A DNA stretch of 32,099 nt from Candidatus Krumholzibacteriia bacterium (lineage in GTDB: Bacteria; Krumholzibacteriota; Krumholzibacteriia; LZORAL124-64-63): assembly GCA_030592845.1 (NCBI GenBank), contig JAUVII010000018.1:1-32099 (forward strand). The letters run 5' to 3'. The notes under the pieces were generated by a model that saw only the letters and a program-made list of their open reading frames with translations, had not been told where the DNA came from and searched no databases. Of the stretch, positions 18,026 to 26,951 are shown piece after piece. The position numbers and the translations under genes are program-made. Positions within the stretch are counted from its first letter, which is position 1, and every line of letters begins with the position of its first letter.

Positions 18026-19497
18026 GATTTCCCCCCCTGGCAGTGATGATCCTGTTTTTCGCCTTTCAGGCGGCGGCCCAACCCGGTGGCACAGCTCCCG
18101 GACCGGATGATCCGGTGGGCGTCATCCCCTCCAACCATCAGGATTCCGTCCGGTTGACGCATCTGTCCTCGGCGGTCATGCCCGCGGACGGACTGTGGAG
18201 CGTGGGTGTGGGCGGGCGGACTTACAGCACCGTCTATCTGATCGACGGGTTTCTGCATCGTGTTGACCAGAAGGACGTTTTCCTTCAAACGGAAATTGCC
18301 CTGTTCCCCTGGTTGAACGTGTGGGGGGAAGTGCCCTGGCGGATGTGGTCCCAGGGCGCCGGCTTCATTCCCGAGACCGGTTCAGGCCTTGGTGACGGCC
18401 GGTGGCAATTAAGCCTGGGGCGTTCCCTCAAAGGCGACTTGCTGCATATCGCGTTGACCGGCGGGGGCAACATCCCGGTGGGTGACCAGGGACTGGGACT
18501 TACCGAGGGAGTGTTCTCTCCACGGGCCGGCGCGGCCATGACCTTCCGGTTCTGGACCGATAACCAGGTTCCGGAAATGCGTTTGCACCTGAACGGGTGG
18601 TACCGGTGGAACAAGGCCGAAGAAGACGGGTACGGCATGGGCACGGGGGGATTCCAGCCTTGGCCTCCGCGCTACCAGTCGGCCGAGGTGGCGGGCGGGA
18701 CCGATCGCAACGACGCGTTGACCCTGGGCGGCGCCGTGGAATTCCGGAAGGGGACGACGAGTCTCTGGCTGGAATACAGCCAGGAGAGATTCCAGGACAA
18801 CGGCACCGTTTCCCATGGGGAACATTTGAGACTTCTGGGGGCCGGTCTGCGCTGGGGAGTGGTTGAGGGATGGGCCCTTCACGGCAACTATCAGGTCAGT
18901 CTGGCCAACGACGACGAGGCGACGGACTGGTGGCCCGCTTATCCCGATTGGCTGATGAGTGTGGCCGGATCAAGGCAGTTCTCCTTCGGTGGCGGAGATC
19001 GCGATGGTGATGGAATCGTCGACCGCAAGGATCAATGTCCCGATGTCCCCGAGGACCTGGACGGCTGGCGAGATTCGGATGGTTGCCCGGAATACGACAA
19101 TGACATGGATGGGATCCCGGATGTGCGGGACGGCGCCCCCGACGAACCCGAGGACTTCGACGGTTTCCAGGATGAAGACGGAATCCCCGACCGCGACAAT
19201 GACGGGGACGGCATCCTGGATCGGAAAGACCTGTGCCCCGACGACCCCGAGGATTTCGACGGCCACAACGATGACGACGGCTGTCCCGACGACTTCAAGG
19301 ATTCCGACGGCGACGGCGTCGAAGACGGCCTCGACAATTGTCCTGACCAGTCCGAAGACATGGATGGTTTCGAGGACGAGGACGGTTGCCCCGAGTTGGA
19401 CAACGATCTCGACGGTATTCCGGACTCTGAAGATGAGTGTCCCGATGATCCGGAGGATTATGACGGGGATGCGGATAATGACGGGTGTCCTGAATGA
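18022..19497 (+). CDS. Outer-membrane beta-barrel-like protein with C-terminal thrombospondin type-3 (calcium-binding) repeats
   Basis: N-terminal hydrophobic segment, beta-barrel-like middle region, then repeats such as DRDGDGIVDRKDQCPDVPEDLDGWRDSDGCPE; no OmpA peptidoglycan-binding domain before the stop. Confidence 0.75.
   Translation: MRFPPLAVMILFFAFQAAAQPGGTAPGPDDPVGVIPSNHQDSVRLTHLSSAVMPADGLWSVGVGGRTYSTVYLIDGFLHRVDQKDVFLQTEIALFPWLNVWGEVPWRMWSQGAGFIPETGSGLGDGRWQLSLGRSLKGDLLHIALTGGGNIPVGDQGLGLTEGVFSPRAGAAMTFRFWTDNQVPEMRLHLNGWYRWNKAEEDGYGMGTGGFQPWPPRYQSAEVAGGTDRNDALTLGGAVEFRKGTTSLWLEYSQERFQDNGTVSHGEHLRLLGAGLRWGVVEGWALHGNYQVSLANDDEATDWWPAYPDWLMSVAGSRQFSFGGGDRDGDGIVDRKDQCPDVPEDLDGWRDSDGCPEYDNDMDGIPDVRDGAPDEPEDFDGFQDEDGIPDRDNDGDGILDRKDLCPDDPEDFDGHNDDDGCPDDFKDSDGDGVEDGLDNCPDQSEDMDGFEDEDGCPELDNDLDGIPDSEDECPDDPEDYDGDADNDGCPE
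18996..19494 (+). repeat. Five degenerate ~99-105 bp tandem units encoding TSP3 repeats
   Basis: Protein units: DRDGDGIVDRKDQCPDVPEDLDGWRDSDGCPEYD / NDMDGIPDVRDGAPDEPEDFDGFQDEDGIPDRD / NDGDGILDRKDLCPDDPEDFDGHNDDDGCPDDF / KDSDGDGVEDGLDNCPDQSEDMDGFEDEDGCPELD / NDLDGIPDSEDECPDDPEDYDGDADNDGCPE. Confidence 0.85.
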
Positions 19498-19513
19498 TGG
19501 TTCGGTAGATCTG

Positions 19514-19644
19514 TCTGGCCCTGCCCCTCGTCTGTCGAAAGAATTGGGAAGGTCCTCGGGCTGGAAGATCTCTACCTATGGGAAGAACGGAACGGGCCCT
19601 GCGGAGTATCCCAATTCTTCCGACAGACGAGGGGCAGGGCCGGA
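19514..19644. repeat. Long imperfect inverted repeat (36 bp arms, 59 bp spacer) between convergent genes
   Basis: Left arm 19514-19549 TCTGGCCCTGCCCCTCGTCTGTCGAAAGAATTGGGA; right arm 19609-19644 TCCCAATTCTTCCGACAGACGAGGGGCAGGGCCGGA; arms complementary at 34 of 36 positions. Confidence 0.92.
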
Positions 19645-19664
19645 TACACCTACCGGACTATCAA

Positions 19665-20456
19665 TCAGGACAACCGCTTCTTCGCATTCTGCCATGAAGC
19701 CTCCAGGGAATCTATACCCGCATCCTTCATTTTGACATTCCGAGATTTGAAGTCTTCCTCCACCAGATGGAAACGGTCTCGGAAGCGGTTGTTGGCCTTG
19801 CGGAGGGCCATGTCGGGTTGGATTTTGTGCCATCTTGCCAGGTTGACGATCGAGAAGAGGAGGTCGCCCAGTTCGTGTTCTATGGCCGCGGCATCGCCTT
19901 CGGCGATGGCTTCCTCGAACTCGCCTAATTCCTCATCCAGTTTGGCGCGGACGCCGGAGATGTCAGGCCAGTCGAAACCGTGGTCAGCGGCGTTGTCCTG
20001 GTAGCCGTAGGCCTGGTGCAGAGGAGCCGTGGAGGCCGGCATATCCTTCAGGACGGATTCCTGGTCGGGATCAATGCCCTTGGCCCTTTTCTCTTCCCTT
20101 TTGATCGCGTTCCACTGTTCCTGGCTCTCTTGGGTATTGGCGGCTTTGGTGTCGCCGAAAACGTGGGGGTGGCGGCGAATGAGTTTTTCGTTGCCCTGCC
20201 GGGCAATGTCATTCATGTCCACTGGTTCGGTTTCTGCGAGGATTTCGGTGCAAAAACAGGTCATGAACAACAGATCGGCCAATTCTTCCCGCGCCCCGGG
20301 CACATCCCCTGCCAGGGTGGCCTCGACCAGTTCGCCGGCCTCGTCCATCAAATACCGGGCGGCGTTATGGAGGGTCTGTTTCTGATCCCAGGGGCACCCG
20401 CCGGGTGCACGCAGGGTGTGGATGGTGGCAAGAAGTTCTTCAAAGTGGCGGGGCAT
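19665..20456 (-). CDS. mazG: Nucleoside triphosphate pyrophosphohydrolase MazG
   Basis: MPRHFEELLATIHTLRAPGGCPWDQKQTLHNAARYLMDEAGELVEA; second repeat LDEELGEFEEAIAEGDAAAIEHELGDLLFSIVNLARW. Confidence 0.93.
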   Translation of the reverse strand: MPRHFEELLATIHTLRAPGGCPWDQKQTLHNAARYLMDEAGELVEATLAGDVPGAREELADLLFMTCFCTEILAETEPVDMNDIARQGNEKLIRRHPHVFGDTKAANTQESQEQWNAIKREEKRAKGIDPDQESVLKDMPASTAPLHQAYGYQDNAADHGFDWPDISGVRAKLDEELGEFEEAIAEGDAAAIEHELGDLLFSIVNLARWHKIQPDMALRKANNRFRDRFHLVEEDFKSRNVKMKDAGIDSLEASWQNAKKRLS

Positions 20457-20585
20457 GGAAATCCTTTCCGTGCAATCCTGAACCGTTGACTGGAGTCAGC
20501 CCAAACTAATTCACATTGTCGGCGGGGCAAACCTCTGTTATTGTCTTCGACTGCCAAATCGATCAAGAGAACGGGTTGAAGGGTT

Positions 20586-23411
20586 GTGTCCGCGACCCGT
20601 AACTACCGCCGGATGGAGCCGAAAGAATTGACAGAGTGGATCCGCATTAAAGGCGCGCGTCAGCATAATCTGCGCAACGTCGACGTTGATTTTCCCCGCG
20701 GGGTGATGACCTCGGTGTCGGGAGTCTCAGGATCAGGGAAATCCTCCCTGGTTTTCGACACCCTGTATGCCGAGGGTCAGCGCTGTTATGTGGAATCCCT
20801 GTCCACCTACGCCCGCCAGTTTTTGGCCAAGCTTCCCAAACCCGATGTCGACTGGATCGACGGGGTCAGTCCCGCCATTGCCATCGAGCAGCGCAACGCC
20901 GTCACCAGCGGCCGCAGCACCGTTGGTACCGTCACGGAGATCAATGACTATCTGCGGGTCCTGTGGGCCCGTGCCGGCAAGGTGATCTGTCCCGGTTGCG
21001 AAACCCCGGTGGACAGGGATACGCCCGAATCGGTGTGGCGCGCCATACGCAGGATCCACCCCGTGGGCACCTTGTTGCTGATCTGTTATCCGTTGCCGTT
21101 CTCCGAGGCGGGCTCCGCCGCCGGTTGGTGGGAACCCCTGTTGGCCCAGGGTTTCCAGAGGGCGGTCGTGGGTGGAGTGGTCGTGAAACTGGACGATCCG
21201 GAGGTGGAGAAAATTCCATTGCCGGATTCGGGCGAGTCCGTGGACGTGGTGGTGGACCGCCTCAAACTGGGCCCCAAGATTCGTTCACGATTTATCGAAG
21301 CGGTCGAACTGGCTTTCGGCCAGTCCGGCGGGCTGGCCTGCCTGCGGGTCCGGGACAGCGAGGCGCGGGACGAATTTTCCTGGAATCTGCGCTGCAACGG
21401 CTGCAACCGGGTTTTTCCCGAGCCCACGCCCCGCCTGTTTTCCTTCAATTCCCCTGAAGGCGCCTGCCAGGCCTGCAACGGTTTCGGCAACCGTCTGGAA
21501 TTCGACGAGGAAAAAATCATTCCCGATTCGGGACTGCCTGTTCGGGACGGCGTGGTCAAGCCCTGGAGCACGGAAAGTTTTTCCCGGGAGTTCACCGGTC
21601 TGCTGCGTTTCTGCGCCCGGAAGAAAATTCCCTCGGACAAACCCTTTCACCACCTGACCCGCAAGCAGCAGCTGTTGATTCTCGAGGGGGGGGACAAGAC
21701 CTATCCCGGGATCATCCCCTTCCTGGAAAAAATGCGCAGGGAAATGAAGAAGGGGCACCATCGGTTTTTCACCCGGCGTTACATGGGAGACACGTTGTGT
21801 CGCTCCTGTGGCGGCAGCCGGCTGCGTCCGGAGGCCCTGGCGGTGAAACTGCAGGGGATGGATCTGGGAATGGTGGGAGGGCTTTCGGTGGAAGACTCCC
21901 TGGCCAGGATCGAGAAAATCCGACTTTCAAAGACCGCCCTGGCGGTGGCCGGCGAGGTTCGTGAAGAGGTCCTCCACCGCCTGCGTTTCCTGAATCGCGT
22001 GGGACTGGGATATCTGACCCTGGACAGGTTGACCCGGACCCTTTCCGGGGGCGAAGCTCAGCGGATCCATCTGGCCAATGCCCTGGGGGCTAGGCTGGTT
22101 GATACCCTGTACGTCCTGGACGAACCCACCTGCGGGCTGCATGCCGGCGATGTGGACCGGCTTATCGAAACCCTCGACGACCTGGTTGCGGGCGGCAATA
22201 CCGTAGTGGTGGTCGAACACGATCTGGCGGTCCTGAAAGCCGCGGAACACTTTGTGGAACTGGGGCCGGCAGCCGGAACCAACGGCGGGGAGGTGGTATT
22301 CCAGGGTCCCTTGAAGGAATTGCTGGATGGGGCCGATACCCTGACCGCCCGTCACCTGCGGGGCGAAGTTCCCCAACGGAAGGCCGGACAGCGGCGGGGC
22401 AAGGCCGAGCGTTGGCTGACGGTCAAGGGGGCACGGCTGCACAATCTCCGGGAAATCGACGTCAAGATTCCCCTGCGGCGGTTTGTCGCCCTGACGGGGT
22501 TATCCGGCTCGGGAAAAAGCAGCCTGATGAACGGCTGCCTTTACGACGGCTTGACCGCCCGCGTCGCCGGGGGACAGGGTCGGGCCTATCCCTTCACGTC
22601 GCTCCACGGAAGCCATGGCGTGGGCAAGGTCGTCAGGGTGGACCAGTCTCCCATCGGCAAGACAAGTCGGTCCAATCCCGCCACCTATCTTCAGGTCCTG
22701 TCCCCGATCCGCGATCTTTTTGCGGGGGTCAAGGAGTCCCTGGCCAGGGGGTACGCGCCGGGACGCTTCAGCTTCAACACCGCCGGAGGCCGCTGTTCGA
22801 ACTGCCAGGGTATGGGCTACCACCGGGTGGAAATGCAGTTCATGGCGGACATCACCGTGCCCTGCGAGGATTGCCGCGGCAGCCGTTTCAGCCCCAGCAC
22901 CCTGGAGATTCGCTACAAGGGAAAGAACATCGCCCAGGCCCTGGAAATGACCGTGGATGACGCGCTGAAATTTTTCGGGGACGTGGCGGCCGTCAGCCAG
23001 CGCCTGTGGCTGCTGAAAAAGGTGGGGCTGGGTTATCTGACCCTGGGCCAGCCCGCTCCGACCCTTTCGGGTGGGGAAAGTCAGCGCCTCAAGGTGGCCC
23101 GCGAACTGGCGATGCCTTCCGGGAAACACAATCTGTATCTCCTGGACGAACCCACCACCGGGCTCCACGCCGAAGACGTCCGGGCCCTCGTAAAAGTTCT
23201 TCACGAATTGGTGGACCGTGACCATTCCGTTCTGGTGATCGAACACAATCTGGATCTCATCTGCCAAGCCGATTGGGTCCTTGACCTCGGGCCCGGGGGC
23301 GGACGCCACGGAGGAGCCGTGGTGGCCCAGGGCACTCCCGAAGAAGTCGCCAAGGTCGCATCTTCACTCACCGGGGCCTTTCTGGCCCGGAAACTGGCCG
23401 GCGAGACCTGA
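20586..23411 (+). CDS. uvrA: UvrA excinuclease ABC subunit A (variant motifs)
   Basis: [46 protein letters not shown]-like region, [22 protein letters not shown], two zinc-finger regions, [37 protein letters not shown]. GTG start. Confidence 0.92.
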   Translation: [941 protein letters not shown]

Positions 23412-23426
23412 TTCCCAGGGTCCGTC

Positions 23427-23471
23427 ATCCCTTGCAACATCCTTGGCATATCCCTTGCAAATCCCCTGCAA
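23427..23471. repeat. Four tandem 11-12 bp direct repeats, consensus ATCCCTTGCAA
   Basis: ATCCCTTGCAAC (23427-23438), ATCCTTGGCAT (23439-23449), ATCCCTTGCAA (23450-23460), ATCCCCTGCAA (23461-23471), contiguous. Confidence 0.85.
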
Positions 23472-23508
23472 ACCGGATTCATGATCCCGGGCCGGATTTG
23501 ACTGACTT

Positions 23509-24804
23509 TTGATAAGTTCGTTGAAAACAGGGCTTTACGGATTTCATCCTGGAATTTGGGGATATCTCGAGGGGAAAATTTTGCCAGCCGCTGTCAAAAC
23601 CATTGATCAGAAGGCATCCGGTAAGGGAAATCCGGGGTTGCCGGAATCGGTCCGGTCCCTGACCCATGATCTGCGCACCCCCCTGACCTCGGTAAAATCC
23701 AGCCTGAACCTCATTTTGACCGGCGAGGCGGGGGAGGTGACCCCTGACCAGCGGCATTTTCTGGGTTTGGCCATGCGGAACATCGACCGTCTGGACAGGA
23801 TGATCCAGGGGATGCTGACGGCCGCGCGATCCCGGGATGAGGCCCGAACGGTCATATGCAGGGAAGTGGATCTGGGGCCTGTCCTGAAAGACGCGACCGA
23901 ACTCCACCGCGTGACGGCGGCGGGTCGCGGCCTGGAAATCGATGAGTCGGGCCTGCCGGAAAGTTTTCTTGCCCAGGTGGATCCCGATCTGGTGATCCGC
24001 ATGCTGGACAACGTTCTGGGCAATGCCCTGAAATACACCGGCAGCGGCGGGCTGGTTCGGGTCTGGCTGGAAACCGGTTGCGCGCGCCCGAGGAGTCTGG
24101 CGGGAAGGTTGGCAAGGCACTGTGGGCTGTCGCTGGCCACCTTCAACCTTATCGTCGAGGACAATGGCCCGGGGCTGAGCGCCTCTGTCCAAAGCCGGAT
24201 CTTCGAACCCTTCAACAGCGGCGCGGCCAACGCCTCTGCCGGCATCCGCGGATCGGGGCTGGGCCTTTCCATTACCCGCAGGCTTGCCGAGTCCCACGGC
24301 GGTACGGTTCGCCTGATCAGCCTGCCGGGCCGGGGAACCACGGTCTGGATCAAACTGCCCCGGGATGTCGCCTCGGGCCATTTTCAAAGATCAGTGGATC
24401 AACTGGAAGCGGATTGGGCCTGCCGCACGGAGAACGATGTCCAGCCGCTGCTGGGGGTTCTCGATCTGCGCCAGGGCACCGATGGCGGGCCGTTGGGCGG
24501 TTCGCTGGCGGAAGATTTTTTCACCTGTGAACGGGCCGGTGGTCATCGGGGCTGGGAAACGGCTCCGGGAATCTGGATTACGACGGTGATGGATCCGGTC
24601 AACTGGAGCCGCCGCTGGACTCTTTACGCCGCCCGCAAGGGCAGGGGCCTGGAGGCCAGTCGGTGGGAATACCTGACCTTTGACAATCCGGAAGAACGGA
24701 CCGTTACGAGGCGTTTTGGGGAGCAACGGGAAACAATGGTCAACCCGGCTGATGTCAGGCCGATGATTAGGTTGAACAATGATCAATCGGGCCACAACCG
24801 ATAA
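23509..24804 (+). CDS. Sensor-domain-less histidine kinase with uncharacterised C-terminal region
   Basis: H-box SLTHDLRTPLTSVKSSLNLIL, N-box VIRMLDNVLGNALKY, VEDNGPGLS, GSGLGLSITRRLAESHGGTV. Start uncertain (track start is TTG). About 140 C-terminal residues follow the ATPase domain. Confidence 0.88.
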   Translation: MISSLKTGLYGFHPGIWGYLEGKILPAAVKTIDQKASGKGNPGLPESVRSLTHDLRTPLTSVKSSLNLILTGEAGEVTPDQRHFLGLAMRNIDRLDRMIQGMLTAARSRDEARTVICREVDLGPVLKDATELHRVTAAGRGLEIDESGLPESFLAQVDPDLVIRMLDNVLGNALKYTGSGGLVRVWLETGCARPRSLAGRLARHCGLSLATFNLIVEDNGPGLSASVQSRIFEPFNSGAANASAGIRGSGLGLSITRRLAESHGGTVRLISLPGRGTTVWIKLPRDVASGHFQRSVDQLEADWACRTENDVQPLLGVLDLRQGTDGGPLGGSLAEDFFTCERAGGHRGWETAPGIWITTVMDPVNWSRRWTLYAARKGRGLEASRWEYLTFDNPEERTVTRRFGEQRETMVNPADVRPMIRLNNDQSGHNR

Positions 24805-24816
24805 TTCGGAGGATGG

Positions 24817-25224
24817 ATGATGGAGCGCGCTTTACGGATTCTCATCGTGGATGATGAACCGGATATCCTGGAAACCCTTGAGTACAGCCTGTCCCGCAAG
24901 GGTTACGAAGTGGCCACCGCCCTGGACGGCCTGGAGGGGCTCGACAAGGCCAAGCGTTTTCCCCCGGATTTCATGATCCTGGACGTCATGCTTCCCGGCT
25001 GCAACGGTTACGAAGTCAGCCGCATGCTCAAGGAATGGATGGAAAACGATCCGGAGGCCAAACCTTTCCCCATCATGCTCCTGACCGCCAGGAAGGTGGA
25101 CTCCCACGATCGCGAGAAATTTATCGCCACCTGGTCCCGGGCCGACGCCTGTCTCTACAAACCCTTTGAACTCGATGACGTCGTCAATACCATTTCCGAA
25201 TTGGCCTCGAATACCGCCAATTGA
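24817..25224 (+). CDS. Receiver-only (CheY-like) response regulator
   Basis: LRILIVDDEPDILETLEYSLSRKGYEVATALDGLEGL, FMILDVMLPGCNGYEV, IMLLTARK, ACLYKPFELDDVVNTI; no output domain. Confidence 0.93.
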   Translation: MMERALRILIVDDEPDILETLEYSLSRKGYEVATALDGLEGLDKAKRFPPDFMILDVMLPGCNGYEVSRMLKEWMENDPEAKPFPIMLLTARKVDSHDREKFIATWSRADACLYKPFELDDVVNTISELASNTAN

Positions 25225-25241
25225 AAAATCCCACGGGCGGC

Positions 25242-25270
25242 TTGACAATCGATTCCCTGCGGTGTTTTAT
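25242..25270 (+). promoter_or_regulatory. Sigma70-like promoter of the tRNA-Phe/tRNA-Thr cluster: TTGACA-17-TTTTAT
   Basis: TTGACA at 25242-25247 and TTTTAT at 25265-25270, spacer 17 nt, 32 bp upstream of tRNA-Phe. Confidence 0.65.
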
Positions 25271-25302
25271 TCCCATCCCGCTGCTAGCGGATACAGTTTG
25301 GC

Positions 25303-25378
25303 GCCTGGGTAGCTCAGTTGGTAGAGCACATGACTGAAAATCATGGTGTCGGTGGTTCGATTCCGCCCCCAGGCACCA
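25303..25378 (+). tRNA. tRNA-Phe (GAA), CCA encoded
   Basis: GCCTGGG/CCCAGGC acceptor, CATGA-CTGAAAA-TCATG anticodon arm, GGTGG-TTCGATT-CCGCC T-arm, ACCA end. Confidence 0.96.
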
Positions 25379-25400
25379 CTGTTAACTCGGATTTTCCGGA

Positions 25401-25476
25401 GCTGGTGTAGCTCAGCTGGTAGAGCAGCTCACTCGTAATGAGCAGGTCTGCGGTTCGACTCCGCACACCAGCTCCA
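25401..25476 (+). tRNA. tRNA-Thr (CGT), CCA encoded
   Basis: GCTGGTG/CACCAGC acceptor, GCTCA-CTCGTAA-TGAGC anticodon arm, TTCGACT T-loop, TCCA end. Confidence 0.96.
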
Positions 25477-25512
25477 TTTGTAAATTGTGGCCATTAACAC
25501 CAATGGCAGAGG

Positions 25513-25538
25513 AAACCTGCGGTCGCGCGGGTTTTTTT
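25513..25538 (+). terminator. Rho-independent terminator after tRNA cluster
   Basis: AAACCTGCG-GTCG-CGCGGGTTT hairpin followed by T-run. Confidence 0.8.
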
Positions 25539-25616
25539 GTGCTTTATTGTGGGCAGTCCGGAAGCTAGGATAGCCAGCTGGAACAGCAACCCGGCACACC
25601 GCCGGAAAGGATTTCT

Positions 25617-26951
25617 ATGCCCTTGCGAGTCAGTATTTCCGGAATCCGCGGCGTGATCGGCGACGGATTGGACGCCCTCACGGTCGCGCGTTGGACCTCC
25701 GCCCTGGGGGCCTGGCTGCCGCCCGGTCCGGTGGTCGTCGGCCGGGACACCCGGATCAGCGGGCCCATGGTTCTGGACGCGGTCTCCGCGGCCCTGGCCT
25801 CCACCGGCCACGATGTGTGGGACATCGGCATCGCCACCACGCCCACCACCGAAATCGCCGTGCAGGAATCCGAGGCCGTGGGCGGAGTGATCATCACCGC
25901 CAGCCACAATCCCCAAGAGTGGAACGCCCTGAAATTTTTATCCGGGGGCGGTTTGTTCCTGACCGCGGCCGAGAATCGTGAACTGCGCCAGCGCTACGAG
26001 GACGAGTCCGGTCACGTCGCCTTCGACAAGCTGGGTAAGGTCGGCAAACGGACGGGCGCCGATCAGCAGCACCTCGACGCCATCTGCGGCGTTCCCTGGC
26101 TGGATGTGGACCGGATCCGCGGGTGCAACCTTCACGCGGTGGTGGACGCGGTCGAGGGCGCCGGCGGGAGCATCGTGCCCGCGTTGCTGGAAACCCTGGG
26201 CGTCCGCTGCACGCCGCTGTTCTGTGAAATGTCCGGCCGTTTTCCCCACGATCCGGAACCCACGCCTTCCCACCTCGGGGATTTGTGTGCCACGGTGCGT
26301 TCCCAGGGGGCGGATCTCGGGTTTGCCGTCGATCCGGATGTGGACCGCCTGGCACTGGTGGATGGAAACGGCAGGGCCCTGAGCGAGGAAATGACGCTGG
26401 CTCTGGCCGCGGATTTCCTTCTGGGCAAGACACCCGGCCCCATGGCCGTGAACCTGTCCACCACCGGACTGATCGAAAAAGTCGCCGCCGGCCACGGCCA
26501 AACCGTGCACCGGACGCCGGTGGGCGAGGCCAACGTGGTCGAGGCCATCCTTGCCCACGACTGTATTCTGGGTGGCGAAGGCAACGGAGGGGTTATTTAT
26601 CCCACTATCCATGCCGGACGCGATGCCCTGGTGGGCATTGCCATGGTGCTGCAGGCCGTTGCCGAAAGCGGCCGCACCCTGGCCGAAATGGCGGATGCGC
26701 TGCCCCCGGTTTTCATGGTCAAGACCAAGGTTGCCAGTGACGAATTACCCACCGGTGACGAACTCGCCCGCTTGCTTTCCAGCCTTGGTTCCGGGAGTAT
26801 CGACGATAGCGACGGCCTGAAATGGACCGGCGCCGACGCCTGGGTGCATGTGCGCCCCTCCAATACCGAACCGGTGGTGCGGATCATCGCCGAAGCTAAA
26901 GACGAGGCCGCAGCCGTCGAACTCATTAACAGGGTAAAAGAGGGCCCCTGA
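25617..26951 (+). CDS. glmM: Phosphohexomutase, probable phosphoglucosamine mutase
   Basis: ISGIRGVIGDGLDALTVARW, VVVGRDTRISGPMV, GVIITASHNPQEWNALKF, DPDVDRLALVDGNG, GGEGNGGVIYP, RPSNTEPVVRIIAEA; directly upstream of glmS. Confidence 0.85.
   Translation: MPLRVSISGIRGVIGDGLDALTVARWTSALGAWLPPGPVVVGRDTRISGPMVLDAVSAALASTGHDVWDIGIATTPTTEIAVQESEAVGGVIITASHNPQEWNALKFLSGGGLFLTAAENRELRQRYEDESGHVAFDKLGKVGKRTGADQQHLDAICGVPWLDVDRIRGCNLHAVVDAVEGAGGSIVPALLETLGVRCTPLFCEMSGRFPHDPEPTPSHLGDLCATVRSQGADLGFAVDPDVDRLALVDGNGRALSEEMTLALAADFLLGKTPGPMAVNLSTTGLIEKVAAGHGQTVHRTPVGEANVVEAILAHDCILGGEGNGGVIYPTIHAGRDALVGIAMVLQAVAESGRTLAEMADALPPVFMVKTKVASDELPTGDELARLLSSLGSGSIDDSDGLKWTGADAWVHVRPSNTEPVVRIIAEAKDEAAAVELINRVKEGP

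Noticed and set aside
18959-19735. 258 aa plus-strand ORF rich in Thr/Met over the TSP3 repeats
   Set aside because: Alternate-frame translation of Asp-rich repeat DNA; repeats explain the pattern.
19495-20004. Possible selenocysteine readthrough of the barrel/TSP3 gene's TGA, since selC is present and the frame stays open past the stop
   Set aside because: The extension only covers the palindrome and antisense mazG, shows no OmpA or other domain, and the downstream hairpin is too long-looped to resemble a bacterial SECIS.
19665-20456. mazG as part of a toxin-antitoxin or phage-related locus
   Set aside because: Full-length two-domain MazG house-cleaning enzyme; no mazE/mazF or phage genes nearby.
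23427-23471. Possible CRISPR mini-array
   Set aside because: Repeats are 11-12 bp and contiguous with no spacers.
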